From Bradyrhizobium sp. NFR13 (lineage in GTDB: Bacteria > Pseudomonadota > Alphaproteobacteria > Rhizobiales > Xanthobacteraceae), in assembly GCF_900114605.1 (NCBI RefSeq), contig NZ_FOTP01000002.1, positions 806,001 to 870,000 of the forward strand: DNA of 64,000 nt. The letters run 5' to 3'. Every line of letters starts with the position of its first letter. Position 1 is the stretch's first letter. Below are positions 17,308 to 26,597 of the stretch, one piece after another. The notes below the pieces were generated by a model. That model was not told the origin of the DNA. It did no database searches and saw nothing but the letters and a program-made list of their open reading frames with translations. The position numbers and the translations under genes are program-made.

Positions 17308-17961
17308 TCAGCTTTTCGCGGCGGGCGGCAACAACGCTTGCAACGCTTCGGCACGGGTACGCAGGCTCGCCGGCGTCTCCGCATCGTTGGACATCATGTC
17401 CAGCCACTGCCGCGTCGCCACGGCGTTGTTGGCCTTCCATGCCGACAGCGCCAGCAGTTCACGCGCCGAATGACGATAGGTGCTGGTATTGGTCGTCGCC
17501 GGCTCCAGGCGGGTCAGCATCGCTTCATAGGGCGTGGTTTCCAGCAACAGGCTGCCAGCGCGGATACGCGCGAGATCCTGCTCGGGTGCTGGAACGGTGC
17601 GGTCGGCGATAATGTCGTCATAGAGCTTCACGGCGGCCTGCGGGTCGCGTGCAGCGGCCTCAGCAGCGGCGCGCAGACGGGCTAGCGTGCGGTAACCGGA
17701 CGGCGCCTCGGCAGCGAGTTTGGTGAAGGCAGCTTCCGCCTCGGCATGCTTGTTTTGTTCGGCTAGCTCGACCGCACGGTCGAACGCCGCACCAGCCACA
17801 GCGGCCTTCTTGGCCTCGAGATACATATAGCCCCGGTAGCCGCCGACGCCGACCACGATCAGAATCGCAACCGCGATGATCAGGAGCGAGTACTTGTCCC
17901 AGATCTTCCTGAGCTGCTCGCGACGCAGGTCTTCGTCGACTTCGTTAAATAATTCAGACAC
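17308..17961 (-). CDS. TPR-containing inner-membrane protein (YfgM-like)
   Basis: 217 residues from GTG 17961. A short acidic cytoplasmic N-terminus (SELFNEVDEDLRREQ) precedes a single membrane helix (residues 25-45, YSLLIIAVAILIVVGVGGY). A periplasmic TPR-like helical domain follows (AFDRAVELAEQNKHAEAEAAF and further repeats). The topology and position upstream of der match YfgM/TPR_21 proteins, ancillary factors of the Sec translocon that help periplasmic chaperone traffic. It is probably the first gene of the unit running through the lipoprotein towards der. Confidence 0.82.
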   Translation of the reverse strand: MSELFNEVDEDLRREQLRKIWDKYSLLIIAVAILIVVGVGGYRGYMYLEAKKAAVAGAAFDRAVELAEQNKHAEAEAAFTKLAAEAPSGYRTLARLRAAAEAAARDPQAAVKLYDDIIADRTVPAPEQDLARIRAGSLLLETTPYEAMLTRLEPATTNTSTYRHSARELLALSAWKANNAVATRQWLDMMSNDAETPASLRTRAEALQALLPPAAKS

Positions 17962-18722
17962 TTAAAGGTATCCTGTCCCCGATGGGCCGCGCTCACCCCG
18001 AGCGGCGCCGGGCATATACGCCCCGGCATGGCGGCGGCGATACCCTAGCGTTATGGCGCTGGCAAGGCAAAGCCAGCGCGATCAAAGCGTTATCCCGAAA
18101 TGCTTAATTCTGAGACCCGGACAATAGGTCAGTGTCGCTGCTCATTGTGTCGCACGATGACAACAGATCACAAGAAACACCAACGCTCCGGTTGCATGCC
18201 ACACATATGGCAATTTATGCAGGCATCGTCGCTTCCATAATTTCATACTCGATTGGCAAGTTTTTGGCACGCACCGCGATCCCGAGCGATCCGGTGAGGT
18301 TCCGGTTAGGGCATTTGCGTCGACCCAATCCACGTTTTTTTCGCCGTCCCATTCATTGACCGCGAACGTGGCAACCGGCGCCGGAGCCGATTGCGATGAT
18401 CAATGCATCTCCAAAGGACGAGAAAGAAAGTAGTTGTGCAGAGATATCGGGAGAGATCGATGGGAAGCGAACATCGCAACGCATCTTTGAAGAAACGGAG
18501 ACATGTCTTCATCCGATCGGCCTCTCTCAATTCTTCGCCGACGCCGGTCGCCGTCGCAGCGCAACGTGCCGCAACGTCAGTATTCGCTGCGCGGTTAGCC
18601 GACTTTGGCAAAGACGCGTCTATCGCCTTGGAGCAGCGCCATTAGGGTTAGCAGCGGCAGGGCTCCGGTCGCTCATCGGCACCAGAGGGAAGCAGCAATG
18701 TCCAAGTTTCATCATTACTCAG
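17962..18722. other. Long intergenic region without a convincing gene
   Basis: This 760-base stretch separates two divergent genes. A perfect hairpin, gcgctggc (18056-18063) with gccagcgc (18072-18079), and twin copies of agcgttat (18047 and 18086 areas) are seen near the left end. The part 18130-18260 is less GC-rich and may hold the autotransporter promoter. An open frame in the autotransporter phase extends back to 18396, but its composition is not protein-like. An ATG at 18698 with a strong ribosome site (agaggga, 18684-18690) is discussed with the autotransporter. Confidence 0.5.
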
Positions 18723-21431
18723 GTGCGGAGCCGGGTGATTTCCCCCATGCTCGTTGCAATACCGGCGCTGTTTGCGGCAGGTGCGGCGCAGGCGCAGGTG
18801 TCGACCTGCGCGGGGCAGACTGGCGGCTGCAGAATTGACCAAGCACAATTCGGCAACTCACCGGCAACCGCGCCCATCGGCAACGACACTGCCGGGGGGC
18901 TGACCGTAGGCTATACGAGCACAGGCGGTCTCACCATCGAGAACGGCGCGACGGTCACCAGCGGCTTCCAATTCAATGGTATTGGAAACACTATTGGAGA
19001 CCAGGCATCTGGCTCCGGCACGGTGACGGTAAGCGGCCTCAGCTCGGCCTGGAACGCTTCCGTCAATGCTCTTATTGTCGGCAACGCCGGAACAGGCACG
19101 CTCACAATCGAGAACGGCGCGACGGTTACTAGCAGCTCGGGCGGAATCATTGGGAACGCCATATCCGGCGTGGGCACGGCGACGGTAAGCGGGCCCGGCT
19201 CCGCCTGGAACACCGGCAGCGCTAGCATGATAATCGGCAGCGCGGGAAAGGGCACACTCACAATCGAGAACGGCGCAACCGTCACCACCAACTTCGGCGA
19301 TATCGGAAGCGGCACATCCGGCTCGGGCGCGGTGACGGTGAATGGCGCGGGCTCCACCTGGACAATGGGGGGTATGCGTGTCGGCACTCAAGGAGCGGGC
19401 ACGCTTACGATCGAGAACGGCGCGCGTGTCATCAACAGCGGAAACGCATTTATTGCGAACAGCTCATCCGGTTCGGGTACGGTGACGGTAAGCGGCCCCG
19501 GCTCCACCTGGAACGCCGGCGGCATTTTTGTCGGCTACTTCGGAGCGGGCACGCTCACGATCGCGGACGGCGCAACGGTCACCGCTCCCCCCGTCACCGT
19601 GGCTGCGCAAGCCGGAAGTCGGGGCACGCTCAACATTGGCGCACCCGCCGGCGCGCCGGCGGCCGCGCCGGGAACGCTGAAGACGACGTCCGTCGGATTC
19701 AGTGCTGGTACCGGCCTCATCGTCTTCAACCACACCGCAACCGACTATGTGTTAGCACCCGGCATCACCGGTCCCGGCTCGGTTAACGTGCTTGCCGGCA
19801 CGACCATTTTCGCAGCCAGCAAGACCTACACCGGTCAGACGACGATCAGCGGCGGCACGCTTGCGGCGGGCGTCGCTGATGTGTTCAGTGCGGCGTCACA
19901 TACCGTTGTGCAGAGTGGCGGCACGCTCGCCCTGCGAGGCTTCAACCAGACACTCAACAACGGCCTTGACAACGCGGGTATGGTGCAGCTCGGAGTTCCA
20001 GGCGTAACGCCTCCGGGCACTACGCTGACTGTCGCCGGCAATTATGTCGGCAACGGCGGCACGTTGAGTCTCAACACGTTCCTCGGCGGCGACGGCTCCC
20101 CTTCCGACAAACTGATCATCAATGGCGGCATCGCTGACTCTTCATTGATCCGTATCACCAATGCAGGCGGCCCCGGTGCAGAGACCACCGGCAAGGGCAT
20201 CCTGGTGGTGCAGACGATCAACGGCGGCACCACGACAGTCGATGCCTTCGCTCTCGCCGGCGAGGTGCGTGGCGGTGCCTACGACTATCGCCTGTTCCGC
20301 GGCAGCCCGGTGAACTTGCCCGATCCCAGTGTCGCAAACGATTGGTTCCTGCGCTCGACCTTCGTCAATGGGCCCGGGCCGGAGCAGCCGATTGGTCCCG
20401 CTCCACCGACGGACCCGCTGCCGCCGGGCATTTGGCCAATCATCGGGCCCGAGCTTGCGACCTACGGCGTGGTGCAGCCGATCGCCCGACAGATGGGGCT
20501 CACCACACTCGGCACGCTGCATGAGCGCCGCGGCGATACGGCAGCGGACGCTGCGTGCTCGAACGACAATTGCCGGTCGCCCGTTTGGGGGCGGTTGTTC
20601 GGTCAGCAGATCAACAACCGATATCAGGCCTTCGCTGATCCGCACGCCAGCGGCCAGGTGGCCGGCATCCAGAGCGGCGCCGATATCTGGCGCGGCAGCC
20701 TGATCCCGGGTCACAGCGACGCTGCCGGCCTCTACTTCGCTTACGGTAACGGCAACGCCAGCGTGAACGGTCTGGTCACCAATCCGGCGGCAACCGCCTA
20801 TGTCCTGCAACACACCGGTTCGCTGAACCTCAATGCCTATTCGCTGGGGGGATACTGGACCCACTATGGCCCCACCGGCTGGTACATCGACGCGGTGCTG
20901 CAGGGCTCGTTCTACAGTGGCAACGGCGTGACACAATTTGCCAACCTGCCGATCGGTGGCACGGGGTTTACCTCCTCGCTGGAGGCGGGCTATCCGATCT
21001 CGCTACCGTGGTTCGGGCCAGGCTTCGTGCTGGAGCCGCAAGGGCAGATCATCTGGCAGAGGGTTTCCTTCCGCGATGATAATGATGGCTTGGGTCCGGT
21101 CGGGCTCGGCACGACGTCCGGCGCCACCGGGCGGCTTGGCATGCGTGGCAAGTGGACCATCACCGATTCCTCGGAGCGGGTGTGGCAGCCTTACGTGCTT
21201 GCCAATGTCTGGCGTGACTGGGGCGCCAACGCAACGACGACCTTCGGCGGCGACCCAGTGCTCTTGTCCGAGCAGGCGACGCGGCTGGAGTTCGCCGGCG
21301 GCCTGAGCGCGAAGCTTCTCCCGGGCGTGAGCCTCTATGCCCAAGGCGGCTACCAGTTCGCGGTGAGCGGCACCGACGGCGGCCGGCGCGATGGCGTCAG
21401 GGGAGACCTCGGTCTGCATTACACGTGGTGA
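18723..21431 (+). CDS. Autotransporter (type Va) with repeat-built passenger
   Basis: About 900 residues: a self-exported outer-membrane protein. A signal sequence (ISPMLVAIPALFAAGAAQAQ) is followed by a passenger with about four 50-residue units, each starting TLTIENGA and containing GTVTVSG and GSAWN, predicted to stack as a beta-helix. A more variable section follows (TISGGTLAAG, GGTLSLNTFLGGDGSPSDKL), then a Pro-rich linker near residue 570 and a C-terminal autotransporter beta-barrel ending in YTW, the usual terminal aromatic. The start is problematic: the best ribosome site serves ATG 18698 (MSKFHHYS), which is one base out of frame with the signal peptide. GTG 18723 is given here as a minimal in-frame start. 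The passenger function is unknown. Confidence 0.8.
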   Translation: MRSRVISPMLVAIPALFAAGAAQAQVSTCAGQTGGCRIDQAQFGNSPATAPIGNDTAGGLTVGYTSTGGLTIENGATVTSGFQFNGIGNTIGDQASGSGTVTVSGLSSAWNASVNALIVGNAGTGTLTIENGATVTSSSGGIIGNAISGVGTATVSGPGSAWNTGSASMIIGSAGKGTLTIENGATVTTNFGDIGSGTSGSGAVTVNGAGSTWTMGGMRVGTQGAGTLTIENGARVINSGNAFIANSSSGSGTVTVSGPGSTWNAGGIFVGYFGAGTLTIADGATVTAPPVTVAAQAGSRGTLNIGAPAGAPAAAPGTLKTTSVGFSAGTGLIVFNHTATDYVLAPGITGPGSVNVLAGTTIFAASKTYTGQTTISGGTLAAGVADVFSAASHTVVQSGGTLALRGFNQTLNNGLDNAGMVQLGVPGVTPPGTTLTVAGNYVGNGGTLSLNTFLGGDGSPSDKLIINGGIADSSLIRITNAGGPGAETTGKGILVVQTINGGTTTVDAFALAGEVRGGAYDYRLFRGSPVNLPDPSVANDWFLRSTFVNGPGPEQPIGPAPPTDPLPPGIWPIIGPELATYGVVQPIARQMGLTTLGTLHERRGDTAADAACSNDNCRSPVWGRLFGQQINNRYQAFADPHASGQVAGIQSGADIWRGSLIPGHSDAAGLYFAYGNGNASVNGLVTNPAATAYVLQHTGSLNLNAYSLGGYWTHYGPTGWYIDAVLQGSFYSGNGVTQFANLPIGGTGFTSSLEAGYPISLPWFGPGFVLEPQGQIIWQRVSFRDDNDGLGPVGLGTTSGATGRLGMRGKWTITDSSERVWQPYVLANVWRDWGANATTTFGGDPVLLSEQATRLEFAGGLSAKLLPGVSLYAQGGYQFAVSGTDGGRRDGVRGDLGLHYTW

Positions 21432-21441
21432 GACTCACGGC

Positions 21442-21699
21442 CTAGTTCATGCCGCCGGCGCCGCCGCTGGTGCGGCCATTGGCATTGGACCCGGCGCTGT
21501 TGTCGCCGAAGGCCGAATTGGCGTTGTTGCCGCCCAGCGCCGCATTGCCACGGGTGTCGTTGAGCGGGTTGTAGACCGGGCGCGGCTCCTCGACGCGATA
21601 ATGGGGCTTGCGCTCCTTTTTGGCCGGCTCGGCGTGCGAAACCGCGGGAAGCAGCGCCAAAACGGCGATAAAGCTCAGGAATTTCAAGGCCTTCATCAT
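21442..21699 (-). CDS. Small secreted Asn/Gly-rich protein
   Basis: 85 residues from ATG 21699 with gaagga upstream. A signal peptide is clear (MKALKFLSFIAVLALLPAV, then SHA-EP). The mature part is basic, then Asn/Ala/Gly-rich (NAALGGNNANSAFGDNS). I do not recognise a family. It is convergent with the autotransporter gene, with 10 bases between the stops. Confidence 0.65.
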   Translation of the reverse strand: MMKALKFLSFIAVLALLPAVSHAEPAKKERKPHYRVEEPRPVYNPLNDTRGNAALGGNNANSAFGDNSAGSNANGRTSGGAGGMN

Positions 21700-21779
21700 C
21701 AATATCCTTCGCATTGCCCCTGCTCTTTCAACCCCGGCCGAACCGTAAAATTCCTGCGGAAATCTTGCGGCCTCTTGCG

Positions 21780-22628
21780 TCAGCCCTTCGGCTTGCCGCC
21801 ATAGACATGTTCCGGCCCCGGAAACGCGCGCGAACGCACATCGGTTGCATAGCCCTCGATGGCCGCCTCGATCATGGGTCCGAGATTGCCATAGCGCTTG
21901 ACGAATTTCGGCACCCGCGCCGACAGGCCGAGCATGTCCTCGAGCACCAGCACCTGACCGTCGCAGGCCGGACTGGCGCCGATGCCGATTGTCGGGATCG
22001 GAATCGTCTCGGTGATTTTGCGCGCCAGCGGTTCAGCCACCGCTTCGATCACCACCGAAAACGCGCCGGCCTGCGCCACGGCAATCGCATCGTTCTGGAT
22101 TGGGCCTGGCACGTTCTCGCCGCGCGCAATCGCTTCGGCCTCTTCCTTGCCTTGCGAGCGGAAAGAGCCGAGTGCGGCAATCGACTGCGGCGTCAAACCG
22201 ATATGCGCCATCACCGGAATGCTGCGCTCGGTGAGAAATGCAATGGTCTCGGCCATGCGGGCCCCGCCTTCGAGCTTCACCGCACCGCAATGGGTCTCTT
22301 TCAGGATGCGCGCCGCGGAATGAAATGCCTGTTCCTTCGACGCTTCATAGGAGCCGAACGGCATGTCGACCACAACCAGCGACTGCTTCGAGCCGCGCAT
22401 CACCGCGTGTCCCTGCAGAATCATCATGTCGAGCGTCACCGGGATCGTGGTCTCGAAGCCGTGCATCACATTGCCAAGCGAGTCGCCGACCAGGATCACG
22501 TCGCAATAGCGATCGACCAGCGAGGCCGTATGCGCATGATACGAGGTGAGCATCACGATCGGCTCGCCGTTCTTGCGTGCGAGAATATCCGGTGCGGTCT
22601 TGCGCCTGATGGCTGACTGAACTGACAT
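21780..22628 (-). CDS. panB: 3-Methyl-2-oxobutanoate hydroxymethyltransferase
   Basis: 282 residues, full family length. PanB transfers a hydroxymethyl group from 5,10-methylene-tetrahydrofolate to alpha-ketoisovalerate to give ketopantoate, the first step of pantothenate synthesis. The metal-binding aspartates are visible in [11 protein letters not shown] and [10 protein letters not shown], and the VKLEGG motif and the catalytic [13 protein letters not shown]-type region (here [13 protein letters not shown]) follow. It starts four bases after the nnrU-like gene, so the two are probably co-transcribed. panC is not adjacent. Confidence 0.96.
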   Translation of the reverse strand: MSVQSAIRRKTAPDILARKNGEPIVMLTSYHAHTASLVDRYCDVILVGDSLGNVMHGFETTIPVTLDMMILQGHAVMRGSKQSLVVVDMPFGSYEASKEQAFHSAARILKETHCGAVKLEGGARMAETIAFLTERSIPVMAHIGLTPQSIAALGSFRSQGKEEAEAIARGENVPGPIQNDAIAVAQAGAFSVVIEAVAEPLARKITETIPIPTIGIGASPACDGQVLVLEDMLGLSARVPKFVKRYGNLGPMIEAAIEGYATDVRSRAFPGPEHVYGGKPKG

Positions 22629-22632
22629 GAAC

Positions 22633-23217
22633 TTAAGCTCCGAACACGGGAACGCCGATCACCACCGGATGGAAAGCAAAACCCAACGCGATATAGGCGA
22701 CGATGCCAACCGCGACCGCGATTGCGTCATTCATCGGACCGCCCACCGGGATCGGCGGGCCGCCGGCATCGGCGCGGTGCTTCAGCGAAATGCGATCGAT
22801 CACCGCCCAGGCCAGGAACGATCCGAACAGAATGATCGAGCCGAGATCACCATTAGCAAGCAGATGCGCCGCGGCCCACAGCTTGATGCCGGCGAGCATC
22901 GGATGTTTCAGCGTAGTGTAGATGCGGCCGCGGATATAGGACGCGGCGACCATGATCACCGCCGGCAGCATCAGGGCGACGGTGATGTGCTTCATGGCCA
23001 GCGGCGGCGTCCAGACATTGATCCAGCCGGTCGCGCGATATTGCGCAAAACCCCAGATGATCAGCGCGAGGCCGACAGCGGAGATCAGCGCAAAGCCAAG
23101 CTTGTAGACGCTCTCGCCAAGGCGGGCGATCAGCTCCGCGCGCGCCTCGCGCCTGGTGATGAACAGGTGAATGCCGAGAAACAGCACGAGGCCGAGGATC
23201 ATCACGATCAGTCCCAT
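22633..23217 (-). CDS. NnrU family membrane protein
   Basis: 194 residues with five to six membrane helices. It carries the NnrU signature ([16 protein letters not shown] at the N-terminus, [31 protein letters not shown] in three parts of the middle, and a conserved His-Pro). NnrU-like proteins are membrane proteins first linked to nitric oxide metabolism in Rhodobacter, and some relatives are methyltransferase- or isomerase-like. The role here is not shown. It sits directly upstream of panB. Confidence 0.87.
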   Translation of the reverse strand: MGLIVMILGLVLFLGIHLFITRREARAELIARLGESVYKLGFALISAVGLALIIWGFAQYRATGWINVWTPPLAMKHITVALMLPAVIMVAASYIRGRIYTTLKHPMLAGIKLWAAAHLLANGDLGSIILFGSFLAWAVIDRISLKHRADAGGPPIPVGGPMNDAIAVAVGIVAYIALGFAFHPVVIGVPVFGA

Positions 23218-23367
23218 GATGTTCAGTCCTCTCGCCCGGGCGGTTGCGTGCCGGATGGGTTGCCCGCCCTGAAATTCCCACTATGGTCCCGCCCGGCCAA
23301 CGGATTTTAGCCGCCTTTGGCGCCGGTCAGATGGTTTCCGGGTATCACTTTTCAGGGGACGCACGCA

Positions 23368-24363
23368 ATGCTGCGAAACGACACGACACCTGCCCGCTTT
23401 CGCCTTGCGCTCGCAGCGCTGCTGTTCGCGACGCTGCCCTTCGCGGCGCACGCGCAGGCGCCCGTCTGGCCACCGAAATTCGTGCGCATCATCGTGCCGT
23501 TCGGCGCCGGCGCTAGCCCGGACATTGTCGGCCGTGTGCTCGCCGACAGTCTGCAGGCGCGGCATCCCGGCACCAATTTCGTGGTGGAGAATAAGCCCGG
23601 CGCGTCCGGCAATATCGGCACCGACGCCATCGCGAAATCGACGCCTGACGGTTCGACCATCGGCATCTCGCTCGGCGGCCCGCTCGCCATCAACACGCTG
23701 CTGTTTACCAAGCTGCCCTACAATCCCGATACCGACATCGCGCCGATTACATTGCTTACGCAGCTTCCGAGCGTGCTCGCGGTGCCAACCAGCCTCGGCG
23801 TCAATACGGTCGCGGAATTTCTCGCCAAGGCGAAGGCCGATCCGAAAGGCCTCGGCTACGGCTCGATCGGCGTTGGCACGCTGTCGCAGCTCTGCATGGA
23901 AGCCATCGCGCAGAAGGCCGGCGCCAATATGGTGCACATCCCCTATCCGTCATCGCCTGCCGCGACCACCGCGCTGATCCGCGGCGACGTGCAGGTCGCG
24001 TGCCTCCCCGCCATCGGTGTCACGCCGCAACTCGCCACCGGCGCCGTGAAGATCCTCGCCGTCACCACCGCGAAGCGCTCGCCGTTCCTGCCGGATGTCC
24101 CAACGCTGACCGAGAGCGGCATCGACGTGCAGTCCGACGCCTGGAATGCGCTGGTCGGTCCCGGCGGATTGCCTGGGGACGTTGTGGCGAAGATCAATGC
24201 GGAAGTCGTGCAGACGCTAAGCGAGCCCGCGGTGATCGAGAAGCTGAAGCTGCAGCTCATCACGCCCTCGCCGACCACGCCGGACGAACTGCGCAAGCGC
24301 ATGGCCGACGAGAAGGCACTGTGGGCCGAGGTGATCAAGGCGGCGAAGATCAGGATCGATTGA
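23368..24363 (+). CDS. Tripartite tricarboxylate transporter binding protein (Bug/TctC)
   Basis: 331 residues from ATG 23368 with aggggac upstream (23354-23360). A signal peptide (ALAALLFATLPFAAHA) precedes a Bug-family periplasmic binding fold (IVPFGAGASPDIVGRVLAD, NKPGASGNIGTD, VPTLTESGID). These proteins capture small carboxylates. No TctA/TctB membrane genes are adjacent, which is common for the many orphan bug genes of this group. Its last 305 bases are repeated downstream of the STAND gene (26946-27251) at about 96 percent identity. Confidence 0.9.
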   Translation: MLRNDTTPARFRLALAALLFATLPFAAHAQAPVWPPKFVRIIVPFGAGASPDIVGRVLADSLQARHPGTNFVVENKPGASGNIGTDAIAKSTPDGSTIGISLGGPLAINTLLFTKLPYNPDTDIAPITLLTQLPSVLAVPTSLGVNTVAEFLAKAKADPKGLGYGSIGVGTLSQLCMEAIAQKAGANMVHIPYPSSPAATTALIRGDVQVACLPAIGVTPQLATGAVKILAVTTAKRSPFLPDVPTLTESGIDVQSDAWNALVGPGGLPGDVVAKINAEVVQTLSEPAVIEKLKLQLITPSPTTPDELRKRMADEKALWAEVIKAAKIRID

Positions 24364-24366
24364 GGG
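24061..24366 (+). repeat. Left copy of a 305-bp direct repeat (tctC 3' end)
   Basis: Nearly identical to 26946-27251; about a dozen differences are visible, mostly concentrated in the last 110 bases and mostly synonymous. The two copies flank the STAND NTPase gene at a distance of 2,885 bases. Identity stops at gattgagg just past the stop codon. Confidence 0.9.
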
Positions 24367-24525
24367 ACCGGATCAAGGCTTAACCTTTACAGTCAACTCC
24401 AAAGCTCTCAAATATCTCATCCTAAAGGACCAACGACGAAAGCTTGGTGCACAAACCGTAGACAACAACTTTAGTTTGCGCCACAGTTGCACTTGTCGAA
24501 TAAGAACGAACGGCACGGGGGAAAC

Positions 24526-26361
24526 GTGGGTCGTATCAAACAAGAAGTGCGATTGGAACACTTGTCACGGTTTCCCGCCGAAGAGGCACAACTTGAACCA
24601 TTGCTAAATGGGTTCGAAGTTAGTTGGGCACGAGAACGCAAAGCATATAATACGTCGCTTTCAGTATATATTCTTACCCCCGAAAACCACCTTGCTGAAA
24701 CGTTTGGATTGAACACCCAAATCGCTCTTTTCATACCGCATTATGCATCGTTTCAACCTCGCCTCTTCCAAGCAATCTACCAACTGCTAAACGAAGACCC
24801 CTTAAATGGCCGCGTCGATCGAAATACGTTTCTCCTGCTTTGCGGAAATGAAGCAGACAAAAAAATTGTATTTGACTACATTACCGAGCACGCTCGCAAT
24901 TGGATTCCAATACTACTTACTTCTGAAGATTTAGCCGAAGCTAAGCGGGCCCGCTGGGGGATACGTCACCCCCTTGCCTCTCAGATATTCACCAGAGATT
25001 TATTCAACCAAGAACTTCCGCTAAAAACAGACATTGACTTCTTTGGGCGAGAGAGCCTGCTCTTCGACTTTCGCGATGCGATCAGTAAATCTCAAAATAG
25101 AGCAATCTTTGGGCTGCGGAAAACCGGAAAAACTTCTGTTCTGTTCAAAGCCATGCGTAGCTTGAGCGAAAAAGACCAGATTGCCCTGTACTATGATTGC
25201 AAAAAGCCACGAATAAGAAGACTCACGTATCCTGATTTTTTGTCTCTTATCTGCAACGACATCTCGGAAAAACTTGGTATTTCCAGCCAATTCAAAAACC
25301 TTGAACCCGATGAGCGCATTGAAAGGATTGCGCAGCACATCGGAAAAAAACGCCGAGTCTGCCTGATCTTTGATGAGATCGAGTACGTGTCTTTCTTAGC
25401 AAAACTCGACCCGCACTGGCACATTGATTTTATCAACTTGTGGCAAACTCTCTGGTCCCTACAAAGCGAGTTTAGAAATTTCTCATTCTTCATCTCGGGC
25501 GTGAATCCGACGGTAGTTGAAATCGATAAAATCTCCGGGATACAAAATCCACTTTTTGGCATAGTTTCCTATCAATATTTGACAGGATTGAACCTTAGCG
25601 AACTCCGGAGAATGCTTCACATACTTGGACGGAGAATGGGACTAGAGTTTACGGAGAGCGCCACACTCGCACTTCACCGAAAGTACGGCGGCCACCCACT
25701 CCTCACTCGAAAGGCGTGCAGCTTCATTCATACTGCCGTTCAGATCGAAGGCACCGAGAGGCCAGTTAGCATATCTTCCGAATTTATCTCTATGCATGAA
25801 GATATTCTGGACGAGAACATGGAGTTCTACTTCAAACACGTTCTCACAGAACTGGAGGATTTCTATCCGGACGAGTATGAGATGCTGAAAATGGCCGTCG
25901 CTGGTCAACGTCTCGATTTTTCTGAGTTTGCAACCGATGCTTCGCTGCGGCGGCACTTGGAGAGTTACGGTCTCGTCAGCATTGATCCTAAGACAAATAT
26001 TCCAACATTCATGATTGATTGTTTGCGCTCCTACCTAGAGAGGGAGACAGCTCGGAAAGAGGGACGTCAGTACCGCATAAGGCTAACAACAGGTGACGAA
26101 CGAGCATCTTGGCTGAAGGCCCGCTGCCACCAAATCGTAAAGGAATTTCGAGCTCTCAACGTCGCTATAGAGGACGCTATGGTTACGAGTTATTCCCGAA
26201 TGGACACATTTTTCATCCGGAAGATTTTGTTGATGTCCGATCGAGCGATACAGTCGCTTCTTTCGAAGCATTCATCAACGTTTGCTATAAGTCGCTCATT
26301 GAGGAAATTGATCGAGTTGCGAAGAATCGCGGAAAACGAGACTATTTCTTTTCCGATTTGA
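24526..26361 (+). CDS. STAND/AAA-type NTPase, frameshifted before its C-terminal domain
   Basis: 611 residues from GTG 24526 (ribosome site cgggggaaa), in DNA clearly less GC-rich than its surroundings. Residues 1-165 are an unassigned N-terminal domain. An FGRE box (173-176) leads into an ATPase with P-loop GLRKTGKTS (196-204), Walker B VCLIFDE (278-284) and a sensor-like FFISGVNP (about 323-330). A winged-helix GGHPLLTRKAC region follows, as in nSTAND/ORC-like ATPases. From about residue 551 the frame loses family-like sequence, and the expected continuation appears in the -1 frame (26178-26597). The last 60 residues here are therefore probably out-of-frame translation. Proteins of this plan are often anti-phage or signalling NTPases; that role is inference. 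Confidence 0.7.
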   Translation: MGRIKQEVRLEHLSRFPAEEAQLEPLLNGFEVSWARERKAYNTSLSVYILTPENHLAETFGLNTQIALFIPHYASFQPRLFQAIYQLLNEDPLNGRVDRNTFLLLCGNEADKKIVFDYITEHARNWIPILLTSEDLAEAKRARWGIRHPLASQIFTRDLFNQELPLKTDIDFFGRESLLFDFRDAISKSQNRAIFGLRKTGKTSVLFKAMRSLSEKDQIALYYDCKKPRIRRLTYPDFLSLICNDISEKLGISSQFKNLEPDERIERIAQHIGKKRRVCLIFDEIEYVSFLAKLDPHWHIDFINLWQTLWSLQSEFRNFSFFISGVNPTVVEIDKISGIQNPLFGIVSYQYLTGLNLSELRRMLHILGRRMGLEFTESATLALHRKYGGHPLLTRKACSFIHTAVQIEGTERPVSISSEFISMHEDILDENMEFYFKHVLTELEDFYPDEYEMLKMAVAGQRLDFSEFATDASLRRHLESYGLVSIDPKTNIPTFMIDCLRSYLERETARKEGRQYRIRLTTGDERASWLKARCHQIVKEFRALNVAIEDAMVTSYSRMDTFFIRKILLMSDRAIQSLLSKHSSTFAISRSLRKLIELRRIAENETISFPI

Positions 26362-26597
26362 AGGTCGAGCTACCAAAACTTTTTGATGCACTCTATCGAA
26401 TAAGAGCGTACCGACACTGGCGTTTCCACTCAGAGGTTTATCCCAGCGTACAAGCAGCAATTAGCTCATACTTCAAGCGAGATTTTGGGGAAGATAGGGA
26501 AGCGATCACCGCCTCAGATTTTATGGTTCTTCAACAGATTATCTTAGATGAGTTATTACTCGCCATCCAAGAAGAACTAGCAAATCTGTCTGACTAA
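26178..26597 (+). pseudogene. Out-of-frame C-terminal domain of the STAND protein (HEPN-like)
   Basis: In this frame 139 codons encode a well-ordered helical sequence (YGYELFPNGHIFHPEDF, FEAFINVCYKSLIEEID, FFSDLKVELPKLFDALYRI, IILDELLLAIQEELANLSD). It joins naturally to the upstream protein if the frame slips back one base at 26178, reading ...AIEDA then YGYEL. It contains YRHWRFH, an RxxxxH motif as in HEPN ribonucleases. No slippery heptamer is visible at the junction, so a one-base deletion (or a sequencing error) is more likely than programmed frameshifting. The repaired protein would be about 690 residues. Confidence 0.6.

Noticed and set aside
26163-26190. Programmed -1 ribosomal frameshifting in the STAND gene
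   Set aside because: No slippery heptamer or downstream stem was found at the junction; a deleted base explains the data better.
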